From Dyadobacter sp. NIV53 (GTDB lineage Bacteria; Bacteroidota; Bacteroidia; Cytophagales; Spirosomataceae): a stretch of 64,000 nt of DNA. Location: contig NZ_CP081299.1 of NCBI RefSeq assembly GCF_019711195.1, positions 3,472,001-3,536,000 on the forward strand. Reading direction: 5' to 3'. The notes below the pieces were generated by a model. The model did not search any database. It saw only the letters and a list, made by a program, of their open reading frames with translations, and was not told where the DNA came from. Within the stretch, counting starts at the first letter, position 1. Each line of letters opens with the position of its first letter. Shown here one piece after another: positions 47,383-56,889 of this stretch. A program made the translations under genes and the position numbers.

Positions 47383-48936
47383 TCAATTGGCCGGAGTCCT
47401 TGTGGCTTTGGCATAATTGATATATGCATATTTTCCTGAAACTGTTCTTTCTAATACAAGTTCGTAACTTCCCCAAGGATACTTCACTTCTGTTTGCAGG
47501 ATTTCCTTTTTCGCTGTTCCGGCTTTTGAATCTTTATTTTTCTTCAAAAATTCTGAAACAGGCCTTCCATCCATTTTTGAAGGAACCGGAATATCGTAAA
47601 TACTTAAAATCGTTGGAACAATATCCACATTAGATGTTGGCAATTCGCCATAATATGACTTCTTAAAATCAGGGCCTTTTGCAAAAAGAGCAATATTTAT
47701 TTCATATGGACTGGACCCACCGTGCCCGGCAACACCATTTGAAAAATCGCTCCCGGCATGACCTTTCGCATTTTTTCTGTCATCCCAATTCATAGCAACC
47801 AAAATATCTCCTACACGTTGGGGATGATTATAATGAATGGCATCAAATGATAACGTTCCGTTTACCCAGCCTTTTACATCCCCCGTATTTACAGGTTTGG
47901 TAAAAACAGCGCCGATCCAGTTCTGTTCATGTAACACGGAAACAATATTCTGTATCAGGTTTTTATCATGATTTTTAACATAAACTGAGCCTTCTGCGAT
48001 TACAACATCATCCGAATCTTTACTTTTTTTCAATCCCCTTTCTATTAAAAAATCAGCTAATTCCTGTTTCCCGGTATGTGTTACAAAACCATGGTCAGCG
48101 GAAATAATAATATTAAACTGACTGGTAAGATTTCCAGCTTTCAAAGCTTCTAAAATCCGGCCAAACTGTCCGTCCACATACTTAATTGCATCCACAGCTT
48201 CATCCGATCCAATTCCATGGGAGTGAGCAGCGGCATCAGGATCAGAGAACCAGATTGCACTTACCAGCGGGCCTTCTTTTGTCAAGCCATATTTTAGCAA
48301 CGCATCCGTAATCCATTTGTGCCTTTCGAAGTCATTTACATCGCTATCTTTGGGAATTGCGCCTACTTCACTAATAACCTGATTTTTAAACGATTCTGGT
48401 AAAATCAATCCGGGGTTGACAATGGCACCATTTACCTTATGATTCTGAAGAAAAGCCTGGCCACTGGTTCCTGAACTAAAAACCATCATTTTTTCCCCGA
48501 CTGAGTGTAATATTTCTCCCAAAGAAACAGCCGTCAGAATTGGGCCGGAAGTTGCTGCGGGAATTCTATTGAGATCCCCGTAACCTGTTCCAATGGCTTT
48601 GACACTATTTACTTCGGGAATATAAATTGTATTTCCCAAAATTCCGTGTGTCCCTGGATAAGAACCTGTGGCATAAGAGGCAGAGTTCACCCTGGTTACA
48701 GTAGGAAATACACTATGATGCTGTGAACCGAAACATGCATCTTCCTTAAAAGCAAACAGATTTGGCATCTGTTCTTTTGTTATATAGTCTGGCCGTAAGC
48801 CATCAAAGAATACGATTAGTGTTTTGTTCCTGGACTTAATTTCTACGGAATTATTATGACTGGATTGTCCAAACGAGAGTGGCGTGTATAAGTAGGCTAT
48901 TATATAGACGAATCCAATTAGTTTAATATTTCTCAT
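47383..48936 (-). CDS. Exported type I phosphodiesterase/nucleotide pyrophosphatase
   Basis: A protein of 517 residues from the ATG at 48936, which gives the signal peptide MRNIKLIGFVYIIAYLYTPLSFGQ; the earlier in-frame start adds residues before it. It belongs to the alkaline phosphatase superfamily. Metal and catalytic motifs are FFDGLRPDY, the nucleophile Thr in FPTVTRVNSASYATG, SDPDAAAHSHG, ISADHGFVTH and a late GHGGSSPYE. Such enzymes cut nucleotide pyrophosphates or phosphodiesters in the periplasm. The exact substrate cannot be read. It appears to be a single-gene unit. Confidence 0.88.
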   Translation of the reverse strand: MRNIKLIGFVYIIAYLYTPLSFGQSSHNNSVEIKSRNKTLIVFFDGLRPDYITKEQMPNLFAFKEDACFGSQHHSVFPTVTRVNSASYATGSYPGTHGILGNTIYIPEVNSVKAIGTGYGDLNRIPAATSGPILTAVSLGEILHSVGEKMMVFSSGTSGQAFLQNHKVNGAIVNPGLILPESFKNQVISEVGAIPKDSDVNDFERHKWITDALLKYGLTKEGPLVSAIWFSDPDAAAHSHGIGSDEAVDAIKYVDGQFGRILEALKAGNLTSQFNIIISADHGFVTHTGKQELADFLIERGLKKSKDSDDVVIAEGSVYVKNHDKNLIQNIVSVLHEQNWIGAVFTKPVNTGDVKGWVNGTLSFDAIHYNHPQRVGDILVAMNWDDRKNAKGHAGSDFSNGVAGHGGSSPYEINIALFAKGPDFKKSYYGELPTSNVDIVPTILSIYDIPVPSKMDGRPVSEFLKKNKDSKAGTAKKEILQTEVKYPWGSYELVLERTVSGKYAYINYAKATRTPAN

Positions 48937-49001
48937 ATTTATTTTTCTCAGAATTAGTCCATATCTCATAAACTTACTTGTACTAAGTCAATATTCCACA
49001 A

Positions 49002-49721
49002 TTAAAACCTAAGCCACTTTTCAACTTTTTTGTAGAGTTCATTCATATTTGTTTCGTCAGTATTATAATAAATATCACCATCAGTTGTGCTTAAAAGTAA
49101 AGACTGACTCAATTTTTTATTGACAAACAAATGAATTGTTTTTCCATTTTTCGCCTTAAAACTTCCCTTTGCATAATCCCCGGCAGCAAATCCGTTCGAT
49201 TTATAAGAAATTGCAGGAAGTTCATCTACTAACCGGAGTTTAAAAATATTTTGTTTTTCGATTTGCATACCATACATACCATTGATTTCAAGCACTTTAT
49301 CATCGAAAGTAAGGCCGTTGCTTTTATAACTCGATAACTGCGTGAAACCGACAATAATAATTACAATGATTAATATACCACAACCAAAATAGGAAGTCAG
49401 TTTACGGTTATCTGAATATTTGTAAAATGAATTTCCCTTGATGATCAAATATAAATAAGCAATCAAAGGATACATAAGCATAAATGCACTTGCCCAGTTG
49501 TTATTCAGGAAACTGATTAAAACAGTTCCTACAAATAAGGAAACACTCAGAAGAATATGGAAATATTTGAAAAAACTGAGGTACCCATCAATATCCATTT
49601 TTGAGCGTTGCTGCTCGGACATAGTGTTGTAACCCGACAGAATATATTTTGCGTTGTTCTTTGTAACAATAAAACCTACTGAGCCAAAAACCAGTGAAAG
49701 AATTGTAGCAGGGATAATCAT
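49002..49721 (-). CDS. DUF3784-containing membrane protein
   Basis: A 239-residue protein from the ATG at 49721 (an in-frame TTG lies three codons earlier). The N-terminal half has membrane helices (about 3-20, 50-70, 75-95 and 110-130) and the DUF3784 motif NAKYILSGYNTMSEQQRSKMD between the first two. The C-terminal 110 residues are soluble and beta-rich (LEINGMYGMQIEKQNIFKLRLVDELP), perhaps a PH-like domain. Function is unknown. It lies 65 bases before the phosphodiesterase on the same strand. Confidence 0.75.
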   Translation of the reverse strand: MIIPATILSLVFGSVGFIVTKNNAKYILSGYNTMSEQQRSKMDIDGYLSFFKYFHILLSVSLFVGTVLISFLNNNWASAFMLMYPLIAYLYLIIKGNSFYKYSDNRKLTSYFGCGILIIVIIIVGFTQLSSYKSNGLTFDDKVLEINGMYGMQIEKQNIFKLRLVDELPAISYKSNGFAAGDYAKGSFKAKNGKTIHLFVNKKLSQSLLLSTTDGDIYYNTDETNMNELYKKVEKWLRF

Positions 49722-49834
49722 AGTATTCAAAAGATAAACTGTTATGTTAAAATACGAAAAGGTTCTGACAATGCATTTGATTTTCGTTAATGCGTTTTTT
49801 GTAGTAAATTTTGGGCCGATTATCCTTCTTCATC

Positions 49835-52267
49835 ATGACTGAAAATACACCACTTCAAATTGCTTCCGAGTTTGTTCATTATACCAATAAAAATATTTTT
49901 CTCACTGGTAAGGCAGGAACAGGTAAAACTACTTTTCTTCATAATTTAAAAAAGACATTACACAAAAGAATGGCCATTGTAGCTCCAACCGGTGTTGCGG
50001 CTATTAATGCAGGCGGAGTAACCATTCATTCGTTTTTCCAATTGCCTTTTGGCCCTCGTGTTCCGGATCAGGCTAACCAGAATTTTCAAAAATTCAATAA
50101 GGAGCGGATTAATCTGATCAAAAGTCTGGATTTATTGGTCATTGATGAAATCAGTATGGTCAGAGCGGACGTTCTGGATGGAATTGATGACGTTTTAAGA
50201 AGATATAAGAATCATAATCAACCCTTTGGCGGTGTTCAGTTGCTGATGATCGGGGATCTGCATCAGCTTTCGCCAGTTATTAAGGATGAAGAATGGAATA
50301 TGCTGAAAGCGTATTATGAAACGGTTTTCTTTTTCAGCAGCCATGCACTTCAAAAAACGAATCCGGTAAGGATAGAACTTACGCATATTTACCGCCAATC
50401 AGATAATACGTTTATTGACCTTCTGAACCGCATTCGGGAAAATAAACTGGATGCAGCGACGCTCGAAGCATTGAATCAACGGTATATTCCCAATTTCAGC
50501 CCGGCTGATGACGAAGGTTACATTACGCTTACCACACACAACGGAAGCGCACAAAAAATAAACTCGGTTAAACTGGAAGAAATTAATGGGAAACTAAAAA
50601 CATTTGAGGCAGAAATCAGTGGTGAATTTCCATCCTATTCTTATCCGACCGAACAAAGTTTATCCTTAAAAGCAGGTGCCCAGGTCATGTTTGTCAAAAA
50701 TGATATTTCAAGGGAAAAACTCTATTACAATGGAAAAATCGGGCGGATCGTTCGGATGGATAATGATACGATTTATGTAAAATGTAAAGGAGAATATGGT
50801 GAAATTGAAGTTGGCAAAACAGAATGGAAGAATGTTAAGTATGTACTCAATGCACAGACAAAAGAAATAGAAGAGCAGATTATAGGCAGTTTTATCCAGT
50901 TTCCACTCAAACTCGCCTGGGCCATTACCATTCACAAAAGCCAGGGCCTGACCTTTGAAAAGGCGATTATTGATGCAAAAGAATCCTTTGCGCACGGGCA
51001 GGTTTATGTTGCACTGAGCCGTTGTAAAAGTTTTGAAGGGATGGTATTGAGTACCAAAATCGGTATGACAAGTGTAAAAACTGATATTACTGTTGCGGCT
51101 TATTCAAGAGATTCCAGCAATAATCCGCCTGATAACCAGCAGCTTTCTGATGCCAAAGTGGAATTTCAACGATCTCTTCTTTTTGAGTTGTTTGATTTTT
51201 CAGATGTAAAAAGAACGTTTTTCCTGCTGAACCGGAATATTGAAGAAAATGGACTTATTATAAATCCTGTGGTGCTGGATAGCATGAAACCGATAAGAGA
51301 TGGTGCTGAAACGGATATTTATATAGTATCAGATAAATTCAGAAGCCAACTCGCACGGATTATCCCGGATGATGAATTACCTGAAGAAAATGAAGAAATT
51401 AAGATACGGGTACAGAAGGCAACATCTTATTTTTTAGAGAAAATTGATCAGTTTCTTTATCCGGAAGTAAATGCACTGGTTATCGAAACCGATAATGCGG
51501 CCATAAAAAAGACTGCACTTCAATTACTGGAAAATTTACAAAGGGCCGTATTTGTAAAACAGGCATGCATGAAAGCCTGTCTGGATGAATTTAAAACTAT
51601 AAAATACTTACAGGCCAAAGCCAATGCCGACATTGATTTTAAGGCAAGAGCAGAAACTCCGGCCAGCACGAAAAATATAACTGCACCAAAAGGAGTCAAA
51701 AATGGCAAGCTGTATGCTGCTATAAAAGCATGGAGAAATGAAATAGCAGCAGAAAACGATGTACTGGATTATATGGTTCTGCCCATGAAAACAGTCATGG
51801 AACTGGTAGAAGTTTTACCCACAACACTGGATCAGCTGACCCGGATCAAAGGAATTGGAAAGGCAAAAGTAAAGCAATATGGCAACACGATCATTGAAAT
51901 GATCAGTGATTATTGTAAAGAAAATGACATTGAAAAAACAAATCTTGAAATTCCGGCTAAGAAACAAAAATCTGATACAAGAAGAACGAGTCTGGATCTG
52001 CACAGATCGGGCAAGAGTATTGAAGAAATTGCACTGGAACGCGGTTTAACTGCCGGTACCATTGAAAATCATTTACTGGAATTTATCGGAACAGGAGAAG
52101 TAGACATTTTCAGTATTTTTTCCCGCGAAAAGATCAACCCGGTTATCAGCTATCTTTTGGAAAACAAACAGACTCCCGCTGCTGAAATAAGGGCAGCGTT
52201 GGGTGAAGATGTTACCTATTCCGAAATCAGGGCCGTTGTAAGATACCTCCAAACGATAGAAGTATAG
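49835..52267 (+). CDS. PIF1-like helicase with C-terminal HRDC and HTH domains
   Basis: A protein of 810 residues from the ATG at 49835 (MTENTPLQIASEFV). The N-terminal half is a superfamily 1B helicase: Walker A LTGKAGTGKTTFL, VAPTGVAAINAGG, Walker B LVIDEISMV, and late motifs WAITIHKSQGLTFEKAIID and VYVALSRC, as in PIF1/RecD2 relatives. After a linker comes an HRDC-like domain (about 620-700, DQLTRIKGIGKAKVKQYG) and a C-terminal HTH_40-like domain (TSLDLHRSGKSIEEIALERGL) of the kind found at the end of RecQ. It is likely a DNA-unwinding enzyme in replication or repair, in the cytoplasm. It appears to be monocistronic. Confidence 0.88.
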   Translation: MTENTPLQIASEFVHYTNKNIFLTGKAGTGKTTFLHNLKKTLHKRMAIVAPTGVAAINAGGVTIHSFFQLPFGPRVPDQANQNFQKFNKERINLIKSLDLLVIDEISMVRADVLDGIDDVLRRYKNHNQPFGGVQLLMIGDLHQLSPVIKDEEWNMLKAYYETVFFFSSHALQKTNPVRIELTHIYRQSDNTFIDLLNRIRENKLDAATLEALNQRYIPNFSPADDEGYITLTTHNGSAQKINSVKLEEINGKLKTFEAEISGEFPSYSYPTEQSLSLKAGAQVMFVKNDISREKLYYNGKIGRIVRMDNDTIYVKCKGEYGEIEVGKTEWKNVKYVLNAQTKEIEEQIIGSFIQFPLKLAWAITIHKSQGLTFEKAIIDAKESFAHGQVYVALSRCKSFEGMVLSTKIGMTSVKTDITVAAYSRDSSNNPPDNQQLSDAKVEFQRSLLFELFDFSDVKRTFFLLNRNIEENGLIINPVVLDSMKPIRDGAETDIYIVSDKFRSQLARIIPDDELPEENEEIKIRVQKATSYFLEKIDQFLYPEVNALVIETDNAAIKKTALQLLENLQRAVFVKQACMKACLDEFKTIKYLQAKANADIDFKARAETPASTKNITAPKGVKNGKLYAAIKAWRNEIAAENDVLDYMVLPMKTVMELVEVLPTTLDQLTRIKGIGKAKVKQYGNTIIEMISDYCKENDIEKTNLEIPAKKQKSDTRRTSLDLHRSGKSIEEIALERGLTAGTIENHLLEFIGTGEVDIFSIFSREKINPVISYLLENKQTPAAEIRAALGEDVTYSEIRAVVRYLQTIEV

Positions 52268-52417
52268 TACTATAAATCTACACGAAACTTCTTCATTTTT
52301 GAATAATGTCTCTCATTATTTTCATGTATTAAGTATAGCTCTTTTAAAGCTTTTACATGGCACTTCAATCTTAAATTAGTGCTACAAGAAAAAGCCACGA
52401 CGAACTTTTAACTTACT

Positions 52418-52432
52418 AACCCTTAGGAATGT
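52418..52432. repeat. Dispersed 15-mer AACCCTTAGGAATGT
   Basis: This 15-mer is the exact reverse complement of 45793-45807. Both copies are intergenic. The rest of 52268-52560 is AT-rich, with no supported gene; it should hold the promoter of the fbp gene. Confidence 0.45.
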
Positions 52433-52560
52433 ATACAAGATTTTAGCAAATATTTTTTCAGACACTTCTTAAAAAATTATATTAATAGAAGTGTTTGGAA
52501 ATGTGAGTAAGTAGGTTGCAAATTTGGTACAAAATGCTACTTACTCTAAGATTATACGCT

Positions 52561-53557
52561 ATGAACTCAAAATCTGTACAAGAACTTGCATTACCCGTTG
52601 GCGTTACACTTGACCGCTTCATTATGCTCAGCCAAAGCGCTTTTCCATATGCAACCGGTGAGCTTTCCCAATTGCTGCGCGACATTGCATTAGCCGGAAA
52701 AATTATTAATCGCGAAATAAACCGGGCAGGGCTTGTAGACATTGCGGGTGGCAGCGGAACTGAAAATATACAGGGAGAAAATCAGCAGAAACTTGATATA
52801 GTAGCGAATATAAGATTTATAAGGGCATTGAAAAATGGCGGAGAAGTATGTGCCATTCTTTCAGAAGAAGACGAGCATATTATTCATACGGGCAACGATC
52901 AGGGAAAATATGTAGTTGCGATGGATCCGCTGGACGGGTCATCGAACATAGATGTGAATGTTTCTATCGGTACCATATTTTCTATTTATCGCAGGGTTAC
53001 ACCTATTGGTTCTGTCGCAACCATGGACGATTTTCTATAGGGTGGCCGGAAACAGGTTGCTGCGGGATACATTTTATATGGATCTTCAACTATGCTTGTT
53101 TTCTCGACAGGTGACGATGTGAACGGATTTACACTTGACCAATCCCTGGGCGAATTCATTCTTTCCCATAAAAATATGCGTTCTCCGCAAAATGGCTCTA
53201 ATTATTCAGTCAACGAAGGCCATTTTTACAGCTATCATTTTTCTGTTCAAAAATACCTGGATTCCTGCAAAAGAATGGGATTCAGTGCACGGTATATCGG
53301 ATCACTGGTGGGCGATTTTCATCGTAATCTGTTAAAAGGAGGAATTTATTTATATCCGTCTACCCAAAAAAGACCCTAAGGGCAAGCTGCGTCTTTTGTA
53401 TGAATGTTATCCACTTGCATTCATCGCTGAAAAATCAGGCGGAAAGGCAAGTGATGGTTTTGGAGCAATTCTTGACATTGTGCCCGTTTCTTTTCATCAG
53501 CGTTCCCCTATTTATGTTGGCTCTGCTTCAATGGTAGATTACGCTACAAAACCCTGA
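52561..53557 (+). pseudogene. fbp: Class I fructose-1,6-bisphosphatase, interrupted by a stop and a frameshift
   Basis: The gene for the gluconeogenic phosphatase is complete in length (about 331 codons from the ATG at 52561) but twice broken. An in-frame TAG at 53038-53040 stands where Gln is expected after DDFL (a CAG to TAG change). Near 53367-53376, ACCCAAAAAAGACCC has one base too many; removing one gives STKKDPKGKLRLLYECYPLAF and reads to TGA at 53555-53557. Active-site parts are intact on both sides: SEED, DPLDGSSN, the IGSLVGDFHRN block and GGKASDG. As read, only a 159-residue N-terminal part would be made. A second fbp elsewhere, or sequence errors, would explain survival on non-sugar carbon. 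Confidence 0.85.
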
Positions 53558-53606
53558 GAATGTTCTTCTATATTGGTCATTTTGTGGTCGGCAATTTTAG
53601 TTTTTG

Positions 53607-53614
53607 TACCTTTG
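53607..53614 (+). promoter_or_regulatory. -7 box directly before the DEAD-box helicase ATG
   Basis: TACCTTTG is an excellent TAnnTTTG box, preceded by a T-rich stretch. It ends only four bases before the ATG at 53619, so transcription should begin at or next to the start codon. Confidence 0.6.
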
Positions 53615-53618
53615 CGGT

Positions 53619-54893
53619 ATGCAGACTACGCAAAACAAATTTGAGCAATTTAAACTTAACCGTCAATTACTCAATGCCATTGAAGAAGCAGGTTACACAG
53701 AGCCTACTCCCATTCAGGAACAAGCAATACCTTTGGCACTTGCCGGACAGGACATTTTAGGAATAGCACAAACCGGTACCGGAAAAACAGCCGCTTACGC
53801 CTTGCCACTTCTGATGCGGATTAAATTTGCACAGGGAGAAAATCCGCGCGCGCTGATCCTTGCGCCAACAAGAGAATTGGCCATGCAGATCTCCGAAGCA
53901 ATTATCCAGCTAAGCAAGTACACCGATATCCGTACCGTTGTATTGTATGGCGGATTAGGCCCAAAAGCACAAATTGACGCAATTCGGAAAGGTGTTGATA
54001 TCATTGTCGCTACGCCGGGCAGATTTATGGATCTGTATCTGAAAGAGGAAATCATCGTGAAACAGCTGAATGTGATGATCCTGGATGAGGCTGACAAAAT
54101 GATGGATATGGGTTTTATGCCACAGATCCGCCGTGTACTGGAAATCATCCCGCGTAAAAGACAAAACATGCTTTTTTCCGCTACGTTTTCGGATAAAGTA
54201 GAAAATCTGTCTTATGAATTTCTGGAATTTCCAATCAGAATAGAAGTTACACCTCAGTCGACTACGGCTGAGATGATAACACAGAAGATATATGAATTAC
54301 CAAACTTCCGGAGCAAGATTAATCTTTTGACGCATCTGCTTGAAGACCGCGAAGCTTTTAACCGTGTTTTGATATTCACGCGCAGCCGGGAAGTGGCAAG
54401 CCTCGTGTACCAGAATCTGCTCGACAGAGTGGTTTCCGAAGATGAATTACGCGTAATTCATGCCAATAAAGGACAAAATACGCGTATCAATGCCATGGAT
54501 GCATTTCGGGAAGGATCTGTTCGTGTAATGGTAGCGACAGATGTGGTAGCACGCGGAATTGACATTACAGAAGTTAGCCATGTAATTAATTTTGACGTAC
54601 CACTTATCTATGAAGATTATGTACACAGGATTGGCCGTACCGGAAGAGCGAACCATATTGGCCAGGCGATTACATTTATTACTGATGCAGATGAGTATCA
54701 TATCCATAAGATCGAAAAAATGATCCGGATGGAAATTCCGCGCGAACAATTACCTGAAGATCTTGATGTGGTATCAACTCCTCATGACGAAAGACAGGAT
54801 ATGCTACGGGAAATTGATAATCAGAAACGCAAGGAAGACCCTACATTTTTAGGTGCGTTTCATGAAAAAAGAAGGTTTACAGGCCGTCGATGA
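53619..54893 (+). CDS. DEAD-box RNA helicase (RhlE-like)
   Basis: A protein of 424 residues from the ATG at 53619 (MQTTQNKFEQFKLNRQLLNAI); the in-frame TTG at 53604 overlaps the promoter box and is rejected. All helicase motifs are present: the Q motif (YTEPTPIQEQAIP), AQTGTGKT, PTRELA, LDEADKMMDMGF, SATF, FTRSREVASLVYQ, ATDVVARGID and HRIGRTGR. It unwinds RNA duplexes with ATP in the cytoplasm, typically in ribosome assembly or RNA decay. The usual basic C-terminal tail is short here, but a basic 21-residue frame starts at 54890 overlapping the stop, which may be the missing tail after a frameshift. Confidence 0.94.
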   Translation: MQTTQNKFEQFKLNRQLLNAIEEAGYTEPTPIQEQAIPLALAGQDILGIAQTGTGKTAAYALPLLMRIKFAQGENPRALILAPTRELAMQISEAIIQLSKYTDIRTVVLYGGLGPKAQIDAIRKGVDIIVATPGRFMDLYLKEEIIVKQLNVMILDEADKMMDMGFMPQIRRVLEIIPRKRQNMLFSATFSDKVENLSYEFLEFPIRIEVTPQSTTAEMITQKIYELPNFRSKINLLTHLLEDREAFNRVLIFTRSREVASLVYQNLLDRVVSEDELRVIHANKGQNTRINAMDAFREGSVRVMVATDVVARGIDITEVSHVINFDVPLIYEDYVHRIGRTGRANHIGQAITFITDADEYHIHKIEKMIRMEIPREQLPEDLDVVSTPHDERQDMLREIDNQKRKEDPTFLGAFHEKRRFTGRR

Positions 54894-54955
54894 AATCTCC
54901 GGGCAAGAACCAAAAGTCGGGACGGCAGCCTTCTGCACGAACTAAAAGAAGATAA
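54890..54955 (+). CDS. Short basic frame overlapping the helicase stop (possible frameshifted tail)
   Basis: An ATGA overlap with the helicase stop opens a 21-residue frame (MKSPGKNQKSGRQPSARTKRR), almost entirely basic and polar. RhlE-type helicases often end in just such RNA-binding tails, so this may be the original C-terminus shifted by one base. A coupled small protein is the other possibility. Neither can be decided from the sequence. Confidence 0.35.
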   Translation: MKSPGKNQKSGRQPSARTKRR

Positions 54956-55023
54956 TACAATACATTTCCAATTATTCCGTTTATCTTGGACAATAGAAAA
55001 TCAGTTCTCTATTAAAGCTTTTT

Positions 55024-55763
55024 ATGAAAGACTCTTTTGTCATTTGGCTTGCTCTTTTACTTCCTGGTCTTGGTTTTGCACAGGAAAATCATTTAGCCAG
55101 TGCCCTGCCTTCTTCCGATACAAATGTTGCCTCAAAAAGACCTTTAGAATTAAAGGAGCGGCGTGTTTTACCATTGTTTGGTGAACTAAGTAAAACTTCT
55201 GTACAGATTGATGAAGAAATTCGTTTTTTAAGTGAATGTGATAAATCATTTTCCAGCCGTACGGAAGCCAGCAGCTTTTTTACTGCACGCGCATGGGAAT
55301 ATTTACAGGAAGGCGCACTTGATACTGCTTGTTACCGGTTCAATCTTGCTAATTTACTGAACGATAAGAATGTAGAAGCTTATTGGGGCTTAGGTGTTGT
55401 CTCGTATCAGAGAGAGAATTGGACTGATGCCAAACGTATGCTAAGTAAGGGAGTTAACCTACAGGAAACAATGTTGCATTGCTGGTTGACCTTTCTACTG
55501 TTGACCTTAAATTATACGCCCTTACCAACAGTCAGCAAGAACTTGACGAGGCAGCAAATCTGTTAAAACAAGCAACTGGGCTGGATTCTACCTATGCTTT
55601 GGGACAGTACAATCTGGCTCTTTTGCACTACAATCGTAATGAACTGGATAAATCCTGGGAAGCACTGCACAAAGGACGAATGCTTGATTTCAATCAGATG
55701 AATATTCAGTTTGTTGAACTGTTAAAAGCTAAAATGCCTGATCCGTTAGGATTTTTTAAGTAG
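55024..55763 (+). pseudogene. TPR-containing exported protein, frameshifted
   Basis: Two frames form one protein of about 246 residues. The first (55024-55566) has a signal peptide (LPGLGFAQ) and TPR-like helices (AWEYLQEGALDTACYRFNLANLL, VEAYWGLGVVSYQRENWTDAKRML). The second continues NVALLVDLSTVDLKLYAL and YALGQYNLALLHYNRNELDKSWEALHKG to the stop at 55763. One missing base near GAAACAATG (55467-55475) explains the break. The periplasmic TPR fold suggests protein-protein binding; no specific function is visible. A good terminator follows at 55792. Sequence error and true mutation are both possible. Confidence 0.78.
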
Positions 55764-55791
55764 ATTTGTACTAAAATATAGTTATAACGAG

Positions 55792-55817
55792 AGTCTCCCG
55801 AAATGGAGACTTTTTTT
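55792..55817 (+). terminator. Intrinsic terminator after the TPR gene
   Basis: AGTCTCC and GGAGACT form a perfect seven-base stem with a six-base loop, followed by a run of seven or more T. It starts 28 bases after the TPR stop codon. Confidence 0.85.
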
Positions 55818-56189
55818 GTAACCGTTAAATAAGTTTTTGGGATAAAAATTTTCGGCAATTTTATTTTGTGTAATTTAATATAATGAATATCAAGGCATTA
55901 TTGCTATTCACACTCTATCTTCGCCTTTTTACAAGCCTTGCCAATTTATAGGAAGTAAAACGATTATTTTGATCGTCATAAGCAAATTCTTTTCAGTCAT
56001 GACAATCTAAACGTAGCCATTTTTTAGGCCACGTGATGTGACTTGTGCGGGAAGAAAACGCCGTTCTTTGAAAATCTGGAAAAATCAGTACCGTTAAAGA
56101 ATACGGGTACTATCATACTATCAGAGAATTTAATACTACCCTATTAATAAAAAGAATCAAACTCAACGATTAACATAAACTTTAAAAGT
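55818..56189. other. 372-base spacer without a supported gene
   Basis: Only short frames are present; one of 22 hydrophobic residues starts at about 55883 but has no supporting context. No palindromic repeat or clear -7 box was found. It probably holds the promoter of the thioredoxin-like gene at 56190. Confidence 0.3.
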
Positions 56190-56810
56190 ATGAAAAAGTT
56201 CGTACCACTTCTCACTACAATTGTATTGTCTGTTATCCTGACTGGTATGTGTTTAAAAGATGATGGCTATAAGATTGGCGACGAGGTCCAGAATTTTAGC
56301 CTGATGAACGTGAATGGAGAAATGGTCTCCCTTACGGACAAACAATATGTGAAGGGTTATATTATTGCTTTTACCAGTAACACTTGCCCGGTTTCAAAGG
56401 CCTATGAAAACCGTATTATGGCCCTGAACGAGAAATTTGAACCTAGGGGCTATCCGGTTATAGCTATTCAGGCAAATGATGTAAGAAATTCCCCGGCAGA
56501 TTCATATAGTGCAATGCAGCAGAAGTCTTATTCCAGAAACTACAGGTTTCCGTATTTATATGACGAAGATCAGTCGGTAACAAGGGCATTTGGTGCAACC
56601 AGTACGCCCCAAATGTTTGTGTTACACCTTAGAAATAACAGATACAAAGTTGCCTACATTGGTGCGCTTGATAATAACCAGGCAAGTGCTTTTGCTGCGA
56701 GCCAGCGATATGTTGAAAATGCAGTGAACGAACTTCTTGCAGGAAGACCAGTGTCTCTTCCTTCGGCAAGAGCGGTTGGATGCGGAATTAAATGGAAAAA
56801 ATCTGTTTAA
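56190..56810 (+). CDS. Thioredoxin-fold (AhpC/TSA-like) exported protein
   Basis: A 206-residue protein with an N-terminal signal (MKKFVPLLTTIVLSVILTGMC) that may end in a lipobox (TGMC). The thioredoxin-like core runs from about 28 to 180. The redox site reads TSNTCPVSKAYE, with a single Cys followed by Pro-Val-Ser instead of a CxxC pair, like the one-Cys peroxiredoxin-like thioredoxin family proteins common in Bacteroidota. The cis-Pro region is STPQMFVLHL. The partner reductant and substrate are unknown. It converges with the WG-repeat gene; a hairpin at 56827-56871 separates them. Confidence 0.85.
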   Translation: MKKFVPLLTTIVLSVILTGMCLKDDGYKIGDEVQNFSLMNVNGEMVSLTDKQYVKGYIIAFTSNTCPVSKAYENRIMALNEKFEPRGYPVIAIQANDVRNSPADSYSAMQQKSYSRNYRFPYLYDEDQSVTRAFGATSTPQMFVLHLRNNRYKVAYIGALDNNQASAFAASQRYVENAVNELLAGRPVSLPSARAVGCGIKWKKSV

Positions 56811-56826
56811 ATTTTTACAAAAGTCA

Positions 56827-56871
56827 GGAAGTCAACATTACTTTCAAAAATGAAAGGTCGTGTTGGCTTCC
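56827..56871. terminator. Two-way hairpin between converging genes
   Basis: GGAAGTCAACA (56827-56837) pairs with TGTTGGCTTCC (56861-56871) with one mismatch, and CTTTC/GAAAG forms the inner stem. Confidence 0.6.
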
Positions 56872-56889
56872 CGAAAATTCTATTCTACA

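Noticed and set aside
55883..55951. Small hydrophobic peptide gene
   Set aside because: A 22-residue frame with no promoter box, no conserved neighbour and no family match; chance is the simpler explanation.
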